Assembly (NCBI GenBank): GCA_030651575.1
Contig: JAUSFB010000081.1
Coordinates: forward strand, 1-64,000
From: Phaeospirillum sp.
GTDB taxonomy: Bacteria; Pseudomonadota; Alphaproteobacteria; Rhodospirillales; Magnetospirillaceae
DNA: 64,000 nt
Reading direction: 5' to 3'
Within the stretch, counting starts at the first letter, position 1. Each line of letters begins with the position of its first letter. Shown here piece by piece: positions 1-9,375 of the stretch. The notes beneath the pieces are model-generated. The model was not told the DNA's origin, did no database searches, and saw nothing but the letters and a program-made list of their open reading frames with translations. A program made the translations under genes and the position numbers.

Positions 1-1
1 T

Positions 2-553
2 GGCGGCAAGGTCGACATGGCGGCGCGTTCGGGCTGCTGGACCTCGTGCCACTCCGACGCCCGCGACATGCCGACCGCTCCGGCGGCGGCTGCGTTGGGC
101 GCGGCCAAGGGCATCGACACCAAGGCCGGCTATGTCAGCAAATACGTCCCGGAAAGCCGGACCCAGTTCGATACCGCCAAGCGCGACAACTGGGACAAGG
201 TCAAGCCGCAGGCCGAGCTGGACGCCATGCTGAAGGCCGGCGCCTTCCTCGATCTGACCCGATTCAAGTCCAGCGGCGCCACCGAGCAGGGCTATGTCCT
301 GGCCGAGCGGGTATTGAAGGCCGGCGCCGACGTGACCTATGCCGGCAAGAAGGAAGGTGGAAACTGGGTGGTGACCATGAGCCGTAAGCTCAAGGCCGAC
401 CAGCCCGGCACCGTCGCCCTGGAGGCCGGAAAGACCTATACCGTCGGCTTCGCGGTCCATGACGACCACACCACCGGCCGGTTCCATCATGTTTCGCTCG
501 ACCTTCGTCTCGGCCTCGACGCCGAGGGCGAGATCAAGGCGGTGAAGCAGTAG
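2..553 (+). CDS. c-type cytochrome / ethylbenzene-dehydrogenase-type heme-binding domain protein, 5' truncated by window edge
   Basis: Frame is open from the window start (GGKVDMAARSGCWTSCHSDARDMP); CxxCH-type heme motif; C-terminal VGFAVHDDHTTGRFHHVSLDLRLGL resembles EB_dh/cytochrome c-552 heme-binding domains. Confidence 0.6.
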   Translation, partial: GGKVDMAARSGCWTSCHSDARDMPTAPAAAALGAAKGIDTKAGYVSKYVPESRTQFDTAKRDNWDKVKPQAELDAMLKAGAFLDLTRFKSSGATEQGYVLAERVLKAGADVTYAGKKEGGNWVVTMSRKLKADQPGTVALEAGKTYTVGFAVHDDHTTGRFHHVSLDLRLGLDAEGEIKAVKQ

Positions 554-574
554 GCTCCGGCAGGGGAGGCGACG

Positions 575-895
575 ATGCGTCGTCTGGTGTTGGCCGCTTT
601 CATTCTCGTCACCCTCGCCGGCCCGGCCGTGGCCGGCGAGTCCGTTCGGGTCGGCATGGACAAGATGCTGTTCATGCCGCGCACCCTGACGATCAAGCCC
701 GGCACCACCGTCGAGTGGGTCAATGACGAAAAGCGCACCAGCCACAGCGTCCTGTTCGAAAAGGAAGGGCTGCCGGAATCCGACCGGCTGTTTCCCGGCG
801 AAAGCTGGAAGCGGACTTTTGACAAGTCGGGGGTCTACCCCTATCGCTGCGGCCCCCATCCCGAGATGACCGGCGTGATCGAAGTAACCAAGTGA
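575..895 (+). CDS. Small periplasmic cupredoxin (plastocyanin-like)
   Basis: Signal peptide; HSVLF...YPYRCGPHPEMTGVIEV carries the His/Cys/His/Met type-1 copper ligands. Confidence 0.8.
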   Translation: MRRLVLAAFILVTLAGPAVAGESVRVGMDKMLFMPRTLTIKPGTTVEWVNDEKRTSHSVLFEKEGLPESDRLFPGESWKRTFDKSGVYPYRCGPHPEMTGVIEVTK

Positions 896-1683
896 GCGGC
901 ATGGCGTGCGACGGTCCGCCCTTGATTCATCTGGTGGGCGCCGGTCCCGGCGATCCCGACCTGCTGACCGTCAAGGCGCTGCGTCTGATCCAGTCGGCCG
1001 ATGTGGTGGTCTATGACCGTCTGGTCGGTGACGGCATCTTGGATCTGATCCCGCCCGGCACCACCCGGATCTGTGTGGGCAAGGAAAGCGGTCATCATCT
1101 GCTGCCCCAAGACGAGATCAATGATTTGCTGGTCAGTCTGGCGCGCCCCGACCGGCGGGTGGTCCGGTTGAAGGGCGGCGATCCTTTTGTGTTCGGACGG
1201 GGCGGCGAGGAGTTGCTGTACCTCGCCCGCTACGGCATCGCGGTCGAGGTGGTGCCCGGCATCACCGCCGCCGCCGGCTGCGCCGCCGCCGCCGGCATTC
1301 CGCTGACCCATCGCAACGTGGCGCGTAGCGTGCGGCTGGTGACCGGTCATCTCAGCGAGGATCGCGACCTTGACCTGGACTGGGCGACCCTGGCCGATCC
1401 CTCCTGCACCCTGGTCGTCTATATGGGGGTCGCCAGCATCGGGCGCATGGCCGATGGCCTGATGGGGGCGGGCCTGCCCGGCGACACGCCGGTGGCGGTG
1501 GTCGAACGTGGCACCAGCGGAGCCAGCCGGACCCTTCGCGGCGTCCTGGCGACCGTGGCGGCCTCGATAGAGGACTGGCGGGTCAGGCCGCCGGCCCTGA
1601 TCATCATCGGCAAGGTTGTGGCCCTGGGCCGCGCCTCCGACCTTGGGTTGGTCGCCGGGGCGGGCGTGGTCCAAGGCTTATAG
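892..1683 (+). CDS. nirE: Uroporphyrinogen-III C-methyltransferase (heme d1 pathway)
   Basis: VGAGPGDPDLLTVKALRLIQSADVVVYDRLV and VVRLKGGDPFVFGRGGEE motifs; GTG start overlaps the preceding stop; first gene of the nir block. Confidence 0.88.
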   Translation: MSGMACDGPPLIHLVGAGPGDPDLLTVKALRLIQSADVVVYDRLVGDGILDLIPPGTTRICVGKESGHHLLPQDEINDLLVSLARPDRRVVRLKGGDPFVFGRGGEELLYLARYGIAVEVVPGITAAAGCAAAAGIPLTHRNVARSVRLVTGHLSEDRDLDLDWATLADPSCTLVVYMGVASIGRMADGLMGAGLPGDTPVAVVERGTSGASRTLRGVLATVAASIEDWRVRPPALIIIGKVVALGRASDLGLVAGAGVVQGL

Positions 1684-1775
1684 CTTTTGAGCTGGTCCAT
1701 GGATTCTTGCCCAACGTCAAGCCGCTCCGTCATGCTATTTGTTATCCCTGTAAAAGCCTTTGGGAGGGCTTGCGG

Positions 1776-2093
1776 ATGCGTTTGGGACGGGCGATGGTGC
1801 TGATGATCGGGTGGGGGCTGGCGATGCCGGCCGCCGCCGAGCCTTCGGCTGACCGCCGGATACAGCTGCGGGAGATGGTTGCCCAGGATTGCGGGTCGTG
1901 CCACGGCATGACGCGCAAGGGCGGTCTGGGCTCGCCACTGCTGCCCGAGCTTTTGTCCCAGGTCTCCGCCGAGGGGCTGATCGAGACTATTCTGGAGGGG
2001 CGGCCGGGAACCCCGATGCCGCCCTGGAAGAGCATGTTGAGCCGCGACGACGCGGCCTGGATCGCCGCCTATCTGATGGGAGACGTAAAATAA
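1776..2093 (+). CDS. nirC: Periplasmic monoheme cytochrome c NirC
   Basis: Signal peptide, CGSCH heme motif, GTPMPPWKSMLSRDDAAWIAAYL; context between nirE and nirF. Confidence 0.8.
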   Translation: MRLGRAMVLMIGWGLAMPAAAEPSADRRIQLREMVAQDCGSCHGMTRKGGLGSPLLPELLSQVSAEGLIETILEGRPGTPMPPWKSMLSRDDAAWIAAYLMGDVK

Positions 2094-3256
2094 TGATGAG
2101 GGGATTGCTCGTCGCCGCCCTGGCCCTGCTATCCGCCTGCGTGCCCCAATTGCGTGGCACCGGCGATCTGGGGGTGGTCGTGGAGCGCGCCGATGGGCGG
2201 GTCCTGGTGGTGGAAAGCACCAACTCGACCGCGCTTGCCACCGTTTCCGGCCTGGGCGATCTGTCCCATGCCGCCTTGGTCTATTCCCGCGACGCCCGCT
2301 ACGCCTTCGTGTTCGGTCGCGACGGTGGCCTGACCAAGGTGGATATCCTGACCGGCTCCATCGCCGGGCGGGTGGTGCAGTCGGGCAATTCCATCGGCGG
2401 CGCCGTCTCGCAAGACGGCTCGCTGGTGGCGGTGGCCAACTACACGCCCGGCGGCATCAAGGTGTTCGACACCGCAACCCTGGCCCCCGTGGCCGATATT
2501 CCCGCCATCGGCGCCGATGGCAAGCCCAGCAAGGTCATCGGCATCGCCGACCTGCCGGGGCGCAAGTTCATCTACACTCTTTACGATGCCGGCGAGATCT
2601 GGATCGCCGACCTGACCGACCCGGCCAAGCCGGCGGTCACCAAGTTCACCGGCATCGGCAAGCTGCCCTATGACGCCTTGATCACCGGCGACGGCCGTTG
2701 GTATCTGGCCGGTCTGTTCGGCGAGGACGGCATCGCCCTGCTGGACCTGTGGAATCAGGACAAGGGCGTCCGGCGCATCCTCGACCATTACGGCAAGGGG
2801 GCCGTGGCTCTGCCGGTGTTCAAGATGCCGCATCTGCGCGGCTGGGCGGTGGCGGGAAACGAGGTCTGGCTGCCCGCCATCGGCCACCATCAGGTGCTGG
2901 TGGTCGATAAGACCAGCTGGAAGGAGACCGCCCGTGTCGAGGTGGCCGGCCAGCCGGTCTTCGTCATGGCGCGTCCCGACGGCCGTCAGATCTGGGTCAA
3001 CTTCGCGGTGCCTGATTATAATGTGATTCAGGTGATCGACGTGCCCAGCCGGCGGGTGATCAAGACCCTGGAGCCGGGCAAAGCCATCTTGCACATGGAG
3101 TTCACCCCACGCGGCGAGCGGGTGTGGCTGTCGGCGCGCGATTCCGACAAAGTGGTGGTCTACGATACCGAAACCCTGGAGCAGGTAGCGGAACTGCCCG
3201 CCTCCAAGCCCAGCGGCATCTTTTTCACGTCCCGCGCCCACAAGACGGGGCTGTAG
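2093..3256 (+). CDS. nirF: NirF, heme d1 biosynthesis, predicted lipoprotein
   Basis: Beta-propeller d1-like sequence; lipobox LLSAC in MMRGLLVAALALLSAC; start overlaps nirC stop (TAATG). Confidence 0.85.
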   Translation: MMRGLLVAALALLSACVPQLRGTGDLGVVVERADGRVLVVESTNSTALATVSGLGDLSHAALVYSRDARYAFVFGRDGGLTKVDILTGSIAGRVVQSGNSIGGAVSQDGSLVAVANYTPGGIKVFDTATLAPVADIPAIGADGKPSKVIGIADLPGRKFIYTLYDAGEIWIADLTDPAKPAVTKFTGIGKLPYDALITGDGRWYLAGLFGEDGIALLDLWNQDKGVRRILDHYGKGAVALPVFKMPHLRGWAVAGNEVWLPAIGHHQVLVVDKTSWKETARVEVAGQPVFVMARPDGRQIWVNFAVPDYNVIQVIDVPSRRVIKTLEPGKAILHMEFTPRGERVWLSARDSDKVVVYDTETLEQVAELPASKPSGIFFTSRAHKTGL

Positions 3257-3258
3257 AT

Positions 3259-3300
3259 GCCAGAGCGAGCGCAAGCGGGCGCCCGGCGATTGAGGGACAC
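3259..3300. repeat. Degenerate copy of dispersed hairpin repeat inside the nir operon
   Basis: GCCAGAGCGAGCGCAAGCGGGCGCCCGGCGATTGAGGGACAC shares the conserved 3' flank GCCCGGCGATTGAGGGAC. Confidence 0.7.
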
Positions 3301-3308
3301 TCATTAGT

Positions 3309-3758
3309 ATGGACACCCTTGATCGCCGCCTCCTCAACGAGTTTCAGCAGGATTTTCCGCTGGTGGCGCGGCCCTATGCGGCGGTGGCGGAGCGTCTGGG
3401 GGTGGACGAGGCCGAGGTGCTCGACCGGCTGGCGCGGTTGTCGCGCGGCGGCATGGTCAGCAGGGTGGGGGCGGTGTTCCGGCCCCATGCGGTGGGCGGC
3501 AGCACCCTGGCGGCGTTGGCGGTCCCCCCCGACGAGCTGGAGCGGATCGCGGCCCTGGTCAGCTCTTATTGCGAGGTCAATCACAACTACCAGCGCGAGC
3601 ATCGGCTGAATCTGTGGTTCGTGGTCACCGCACCTTCGGCCGAGGCGGTTCAGGCTGTGCTGGCCGACATCGCGGCGCGGACCGACCTCGACGTGCTGGA
3701 TCTGCCGTTGGTCGAGCATTTCCACATCGATCTGGGATTTGACCTCAAATGGAGCTGA
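3309..3758 (+). CDS. nirD: Siroheme decarboxylase subunit, Lrp/AsnC-like NirD
   Basis: LDRRLLNEFQQDFPLVARPYAAVAERLG, NHNYQREHRLNLWFVV; order in cluster. Confidence 0.82.
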   Translation: MDTLDRRLLNEFQQDFPLVARPYAAVAERLGVDEAEVLDRLARLSRGGMVSRVGAVFRPHAVGGSTLAALAVPPDELERIAALVSSYCEVNHNYQREHRLNLWFVVTAPSAEAVQAVLADIAARTDLDVLDLPLVEHFHIDLGFDLKWS

Positions 3759-4243
3759 GTGATCGCGATCTTTCCCTGGTGGCGGCTCTGGCCGACGGTC
3801 TGGCGCTGGTCGACCGGCCTTACCGGGTCATCGGCGACGCGGTCGGCCTGACCGAGGACGAGGTGATCGCCCGGATCGCCGCCATGAAGGAGGCCGGCAT
3901 CATCCGGCGTTTCGGGGTGATCGTCCGGCACCACGAACTGGGCTTTCGTGCCAATGCCATGGCGGTGTGGGATATCCCCGACCATCAGGTCAGCGAGCTT
4001 GGCCGCCTGTTGGGCGACGCGCCCGAGGTGACGCTGTGCTACCGCCGTCCCCGGCGGCTGCCGGACTGGCCGTTCAACCTGTTCTGCATGATCCACGGCC
4101 GGGACCGCGACGCGGTCGAGGCGGCGATAAAGGCGCTGGCGGAACGGCACGGTCTTAGCCATCATCGCCACGCCGTGCTGTTCTCGACCCGACGCTTCAA
4201 GCAGACCGGCGCCCGCTATGGCCGACGCAGCGCGGCGGAGTAA
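3749..4243 (+). CDS. nirL: Siroheme decarboxylase subunit NirL
   Basis: Paralogue of neighbours; VTLCYRRPRRLPDWPFNLFCMIHG; overlaps nirD. Confidence 0.78.
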   Translation: MELSDRDLSLVAALADGLALVDRPYRVIGDAVGLTEDEVIARIAAMKEAGIIRRFGVIVRHHELGFRANAMAVWDIPDHQVSELGRLLGDAPEVTLCYRRPRRLPDWPFNLFCMIHGRDRDAVEAAIKALAERHGLSHHRHAVLFSTRRFKQTGARYGRRSAAE

Positions 4244-4248
4244 AAAAC

Positions 4249-4692
4249 GTGGACGACATCGATCGCCGTATCATCAACGCCCTGCAAGGGGGCTTTCCCA
4301 TCGTCGAGCGCCCCTTTGCCGCCGCCGCCGAGGCGCTGGGGCTGGCCGAGGCCGAGTTGCTGGCCCGGATCAAGGCCCTGCGCGAGGCCGGCACCATCAG
4401 CCGGTTCGGCCCCATGTGGCATGCGGAGAAGATGGGCGGCGGCTTGACCCTGACCGCCATGAAGGTTCCGGCCGAACGCTTTGACGAGGTGGCCGACATC
4501 GTCAACTCCTTCCCCGAGGTGGCGCATAATTATGCCCGCGAGCACGCCTTGAACATGTGGTTCGTGGTCGCCACCGAACGCCCCGAACGGATCGCCGAGG
4601 TGCTGGCGGAGATTGAGGCCCGCACCGGACTTCCAGTTCACGACATGCCCAAGACCGAGGAGTTTTTCGTGGGTCTGAGGTTCGAGGCATGA
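4249..4692 (+). CDS. nirG: Siroheme decarboxylase subunit NirG
   Basis: GTG start; IDRRIINALQGGFPIVERPF, HNYAREHALNMWFVVATERPE. Confidence 0.78.
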   Translation: MDDIDRRIINALQGGFPIVERPFAAAAEALGLAEAELLARIKALREAGTISRFGPMWHAEKMGGGLTLTAMKVPAERFDEVADIVNSFPEVAHNYAREHALNMWFVVATERPERIAEVLAEIEARTGLPVHDMPKTEEFFVGLRFEA

Positions 4693-5165
4693 GTATTCTC
4701 GACGACATCGACCGCGCCATCGTCCGGGCTACCCAGGACGGCTTGCCGCTGGTCGAGCGGCCCTACCACGCCGTCGCCGAGGTGGTGGGAACCGCGCCCG
4801 AGGATGTGATGGCTCGCATGGAGCGGCTGCTGGCCGCCGGCGTGATCCGCCGGATCGGGCTGGTGCCCAATCATTACGCCCTGGGCTATCGCTTCAACGG
4901 CATGACGGTGTGGGACGTCGCCGATACCGATATTTCCGAGGCGGGCCGGCTGGTCGGTGGGCTGGACTTCGTCAGCCATTGCTATCATCGGCCGCGCCAT
5001 CCGCCCGAATGGCCCTATTCTCTGTTCGCCATGATCCACGCCAGGGAGCGCGACGCCGCCGACGCCCTGGTGGCCGAGATCGCCACCGTTCTGGGCTCGC
5101 TGTCGCGCGGCCATCTGGTATTGTTCAGCTCGCGCATCTTGAAGAAAACCGGATTGCGGGTTTAG
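4689..5165 (+). CDS. nirH: Siroheme decarboxylase subunit NirH
   Basis: IDRAIVRATQDGLPLVERPYHAVAEVVG, CYHRPRHPPEWPYSLFAMIHAR; 4-nt overlap with nirG. Confidence 0.78.
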   Translation: MSILDDIDRAIVRATQDGLPLVERPYHAVAEVVGTAPEDVMARMERLLAAGVIRRIGLVPNHYALGYRFNGMTVWDVADTDISEAGRLVGGLDFVSHCYHRPRHPPEWPYSLFAMIHARERDAADALVAEIATVLGSLSRGHLVLFSSRILKKTGLRV

Positions 5166-5174
5166 GAGAGAAAT

Positions 5175-6317
5175 TTGTTCCGCGTATCTCAGTTCATGCA
5201 CGAGCTTGTCGCCCCCAGCCCGGTGGGGCCGCGCCGCAATCCCCCCGGCCCGGTGGTGATCTGGAACCTGATCCGGCGCTGCAACCTGACCTGCAAGCAT
5301 TGCTATTCCATTTCGGCCGACAAGGACTTTGCCGGCGAGCTGTCGACGGCCGAGGTGTTCGAGGTGATGGCCGATCTGCGCGGCTTCAAGGTGCCGGTGC
5401 TGATCCTGTCGGGGGGCGAGCCGCTGTTGCGCCCCGATATCTTCGAGATCGCCGACAAGGCCAAGGCCATGGGTTTTTACACCGCCCTATCGTCCAACGG
5501 CACCCTGATCGACGAAGCCGCCGCCGACCGTATCCACGCCACCGGCTTTGACTATGTGGGTATCAGCATCGACGGCATCGGCGCCACCCATGACCGCTTC
5601 CGGGCGCGGGACGGGGCCTTTGCCGAATCCATGGCGGGTATCCGCCGCTGCGTCAGGCGTGGCGTCAAGGTGGGCCTGCGCTTCACCATGACCATGGACA
5701 ACGCCGCCGAACTGCCCCAGGTGGTTGGGCTGATGGAAGACGAAGGGGTGGCGAAGTTCTACTTCTCCCACCTCAACTATGCTGGGCGCGGCAACAAGAA
5801 CCGCCTGGACGACGCCACGGCGCGCATCACCCGCGATACCATGGACTATCTGTTCGAGACCGCGTGGTCCCATGCCAAGGCCGGGCGCGAGCGTGAATTC
5901 GTCACCGGCAACAACGACGCCGACGGCCCCTATTTCCTGTCCTGGGTCAAGCGCCACATGCCGGAAAAGGCCGAACACATCGCCGCCAAGCTGGTGCAGT
6001 GGGGTGGCAACGCTTCCGGCGTCAACGTGGCCAATATCGACAATCTGGGCGAGGTCCACCCCGACACCATGTGGTGGAACCACAATCTGGGCAATGTGCG
6101 CGACCGGCCATTCTCGGAAATCTGGCAAGACACCTCGGATTCCCTGATGGCGGGCCTGAAGCGTCATCCCCGGCCGGTGGAAGGCCGCTGCGCCGCCTGC
6201 GCCCACCTTGCCGCGTGCAACGGCAATACCAGGGTGCGTGCCCAGCGCGTTACCGGCAATGTCTGGGCGGAAGACCCCGGCTGTTACCTCAGTGATCAGG
6301 AGATCGGGCTCGCATGA
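5175..6317 (+). CDS. nirJ: Radical SAM heme d1 biosynthesis protein NirJ
   Basis: CNLTCKHCYS radical SAM motif; SPASM-like CAACAHLAACNGNTRVRA; TTG start likely. Confidence 0.88.
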   Translation: MFRVSQFMHELVAPSPVGPRRNPPGPVVIWNLIRRCNLTCKHCYSISADKDFAGELSTAEVFEVMADLRGFKVPVLILSGGEPLLRPDIFEIADKAKAMGFYTALSSNGTLIDEAAADRIHATGFDYVGISIDGIGATHDRFRARDGAFAESMAGIRRCVRRGVKVGLRFTMTMDNAAELPQVVGLMEDEGVAKFYFSHLNYAGRGNKNRLDDATARITRDTMDYLFETAWSHAKAGREREFVTGNNDADGPYFLSWVKRHMPEKAEHIAAKLVQWGGNASGVNVANIDNLGEVHPDTMWWNHNLGNVRDRPFSEIWQDTSDSLMAGLKRHPRPVEGRCAACAHLAACNGNTRVRAQRVTGNVWAEDPGCYLSDQEIGLA

Positions 6318-7864
6318 AGGCTTTGCTGTTCGCGCTGGCGCTGCTGACGTCGGCAACTCCCTGCCTTGCCGCCGAAGACGCTCCCCGGCTGTTCGCCGAA
6401 CACTGCGCCGCCTGTCACGGCAGCGATCGCCTGGGGGCCATCGGGCCGGCGCTGCTACCGGAAAATCTGGGACGGCTGAAGAGGCCCGAGGCCGAGAAGG
6501 TCATCGCCGAGGGCCGTGCCGCCACTCAGATGCCCGGCCATGCCGACAAGCTGAACCCCGAGCAGATCAAGGCGCTGGCCGAGTATGTGTTCACGCCGCT
6601 GGCCGCGACCCCTCACTGGGGCATGGCCGAGATTCGCGGTACCCATGTGATCAATGTCGATCCCACCAGCCTGCCGGCCGAGCCCCAGTGGAAGACCGAT
6701 CCGCTGAACCTGTTCACGGTGGTGGAGACCGGTGATCATCATGTCACCATCCTGGATGGCGATAACCTGAAACCGCTGACCCGGTTTCAAAGCCGTTTCG
6801 CCTTGCATGGCGGCGCCAAGTATTCGCCCGATGGCCGTTTCGTCTATCTGGCGTCGCGCGACGGCTGGATCACCAAATACGACCTTTACACTCTTCAAAT
6901 CGTCGCCGAGATCCGCGCCGGGGTGAATACCCGCAACGTGGCGGTGTCCCATGACGGCCGCTTTCTGATGGTCGGCAACATGCTGCCCCACACCCTGGTG
7001 GCGCTGGACGCCCGCGACCTGACGCCGTTGCAGGTGATCCCGGTGGTGGGCGACAAGGGCGTATCCTCGCGGGTGTCGGCGGTCTATACCGCTCCGCCGC
7101 GCGCCAGCTTCGTGGTGGCGCTGAAGGACGTCAAGGAGCTGTGGGAGATTCCCTATGCCGATGATGCCGGCCCGGTGATGAACGGCTTCGTCCATTCCTA
7201 CGAGAAGGGCCACGAGGAGGGCATCAGCCCCGGCGGGCGCTTTCAGGCCCTGCGTATCCGGATTCCGGACTTTCTCGACGACTTCTTCTTCGACCGCACC
7301 TATGAGCGGGTGATGGGGGCGTCACGCGACGGCGCCAGGGGCCTGGTGGTCGATCTGGACATCAAGCGCAAGATGGCGGAGATCGACCTGCCCGGCATGC
7401 CGCATCTGGGGTCCGGCATCATCTTTTCCAAGGAGGGTCGTGACTTCATGGCGACGCCGCACCTGAAGGAAGCGGTGATCAGCATTATCGACATGACCAC
7501 CTGGAAAACGGTCAAGCGCATCCCCACCCTGGGGCCGGGCTTTTTCATGCGCAGCCATGAAAACACCCCCCATGCCTGGATCGACGTGTCCATGGGCAAG
7601 GACAAGGATGCTATCCAGATCATCGACCTCGGCACCCTGGAAATCGTCAAGACCCTGCGGCCGGCGCCGGGTAAGACCACCGCCCATGCCGAGTTCGACC
7701 GCTGGGGCAAGAAGGTGCTGATTTCGGTGATGGAGGGTGAGGGCGAGCTGATCATATTCGACGCAGCCACCTTCGGCGAGATCAAGCGCCTGCCCATGAA
7801 GCGCCCGGTGGGAAAATACAACGTCTGGAACAAGATCAACTATTCCAGCGGAACCAGCCACTGA
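6314..7864 (+). CDS. nirN: NirN, cytochrome c with d1-type beta-propeller
   Basis: CAACHGSDRLG N-terminal heme c; long NirS/NirN-like propeller; end of nir block. Confidence 0.82.
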   Translation: MKALLFALALLTSATPCLAAEDAPRLFAEHCAACHGSDRLGAIGPALLPENLGRLKRPEAEKVIAEGRAATQMPGHADKLNPEQIKALAEYVFTPLAATPHWGMAEIRGTHVINVDPTSLPAEPQWKTDPLNLFTVVETGDHHVTILDGDNLKPLTRFQSRFALHGGAKYSPDGRFVYLASRDGWITKYDLYTLQIVAEIRAGVNTRNVAVSHDGRFLMVGNMLPHTLVALDARDLTPLQVIPVVGDKGVSSRVSAVYTAPPRASFVVALKDVKELWEIPYADDAGPVMNGFVHSYEKGHEEGISPGGRFQALRIRIPDFLDDFFFDRTYERVMGASRDGARGLVVDLDIKRKMAEIDLPGMPHLGSGIIFSKEGRDFMATPHLKEAVISIIDMTTWKTVKRIPTLGPGFFMRSHENTPHAWIDVSMGKDKDAIQIIDLGTLEIVKTLRPAPGKTTAHAEFDRWGKKVLISVMEGEGELIIFDAATFGEIKRLPMKRPVGKYNVWNKINYSSGTSH

Positions 7865-7897
7865 ACGGCGGCCGTTTCGAACGATCGGGACGGCCTG

Positions 7898-8320
7898 TCA
7901 GAACAGGTAGTTCATCACGCTGCCCGGCCTGACCGAGGCGGGAGAGGTGACGCGCATGTTTTCCTCGTAGGTTCCGATACCGCGCATGACCTCGTTGAGG
8001 AACAGCGCCGGCGATCCGTGGGAATCGATTTCCTCGCCGGAGTCGAGGTTGGCGCTGTAGGCATTGCGCGCCAGCAGCGGGGTGAAACCATCGCGCTGGT
8101 CGCGGTGCTGGCGGCGGCCATCGGGGTTGAGCTCGCCCGATTCCTGCTGGAAGCGAAGCATCGACTCTTCGTTGACGCCGAGATGGGGAGAGAACTCCAG
8201 CTTCTCGACATCGGCCCGCGTGGCGGACGCGACATTACGGCCACCGGCACCGACGCGGGCTGTTGCCGCTGCGATCCCCGACGCCGTTGCCGATCCTACC
8301 TGACGCGTACTCAGTGCCAT
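7898..8320 (-). CDS. Hypothetical protein
   Basis: 140-aa ORF with AT-rich upstream region; no family recognised. Confidence 0.55.
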   Translation of the reverse strand: MALSTRQVGSATASGIAAATARVGAGGRNVASATRADVEKLEFSPHLGVNEESMLRFQQESGELNPDGRRQHRDQRDGFTPLLARNAYSANLDSGEEIDSHGSPALFLNEVMRGIGTYEENMRVTSPASVRPGSVMNYLF

Positions 8321-8554
8321 TTCATTGCTCGGATAGATTGAGACTATGCTAATCTAGAGTTCAGAATAGCGCGAATAGCAAGGAATTTGAAGCAAATTCA
8401 AGTGGCTTTCGTGGCGCGCCGGGTGATTTCCAAATCCGTGCGCCGCGTTGGAGAGTCTGGTGCGATGTCCTCATTGTGATCGTCAAGTAACCACAAGAAG
8501 AACAGTGTTGCGGATTCAGCCGGTTATGTTTGGGGGGCAGGCGCGTGACTCTGG

Positions 8555-9355
8555 CTAGAATCCCTTGGCGTCAAGCCATGCCAGCGTCTTGTCGGCCACC
8601 GGCTTCCACCAGGAGGTATCCAGCATCAGGACATGGGGGGCGCCGGTCAGGACATCCAGATCCGCATCGAAATAGGCTGCGGTCTCAAGCAGCGCAAGGC
8701 TGGGAACCAGCACGTCGTGGTCGCCGCCCATGACCAGGATCGGCGTCTTGCCGCGCGGTCTGGGCAGGCGGGGGCGGACGGGATTGAGCAGTTCGACGCA
8801 GATATTCTGCGATTCCGGCTGGAACCGGGGCAGCAGGTGGGCGACCAGCTCGGTCGGGGTCGAATTGGAGAACAGCGCCCGGCGGATGACGTCGTCTTTC
8901 AGCGCCGACGGCCCCAAGCTTTGCAGTAGGCCCAGCTGGATGCAGACATCGGGCGAGTACATGGACATATGCAGCGCCGACGATGCCAACCCCGATGGCG
9001 GCACGCTTGACAGCAGCACCGCCGCCTCGACCTCGTTTTCGCCGGTCAGGCAGTGCTGGACCACCAGACCGCCCATGGAATGGCCGATCAGGATGCAGGG
9101 CTCGCCCACATGATCCATGGCCGAGCGCACATCGCTGACGTAATCGTCCAGCGAAGCATGGTTGAAGCGACCTTCGCTGCCCCCGTGGCCGCGCAGCGAG
9201 ACCGCGTGGCTGGTGAAGCCGGCCTCGGCGAAGTAGGGCATGAACTGTTCTTCCCAGACCCAGGCGCCGCAATACGAGCCGTGGACGAACAAGATGGGCG
9301 GGCGTTCAGAGGGGGGCGGGGTCGTCGCGCGGCAGTATAGAAGTTCAAGTTTCAA
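8555..9355 (-). CDS. Alpha/beta hydrolase
   Basis: ILFVHGSYCGAWVWEEQ, GHSMGG nucleophile elbow, GDHDVLVP; TTG start inferred because the longer ORF overlaps the upstream gene. Confidence 0.8.
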   Translation of the reverse strand: MKLELLYCRATTPPPSERPPILFVHGSYCGAWVWEEQFMPYFAEAGFTSHAVSLRGHGGSEGRFNHASLDDYVSDVRSAMDHVGEPCILIGHSMGGLVVQHCLTGENEVEAAVLLSSVPPSGLASSALHMSMYSPDVCIQLGLLQSLGPSALKDDVIRRALFSNSTPTELVAHLLPRFQPESQNICVELLNPVRPRLPRPRGKTPILVMGGDHDVLVPSLALLETAAYFDADLDVLTGAPHVLMLDTSWWKPVADKTLAWLDAKGF

Positions 9356-9375
9356 TGTGCGGGATATTCCTAAGG

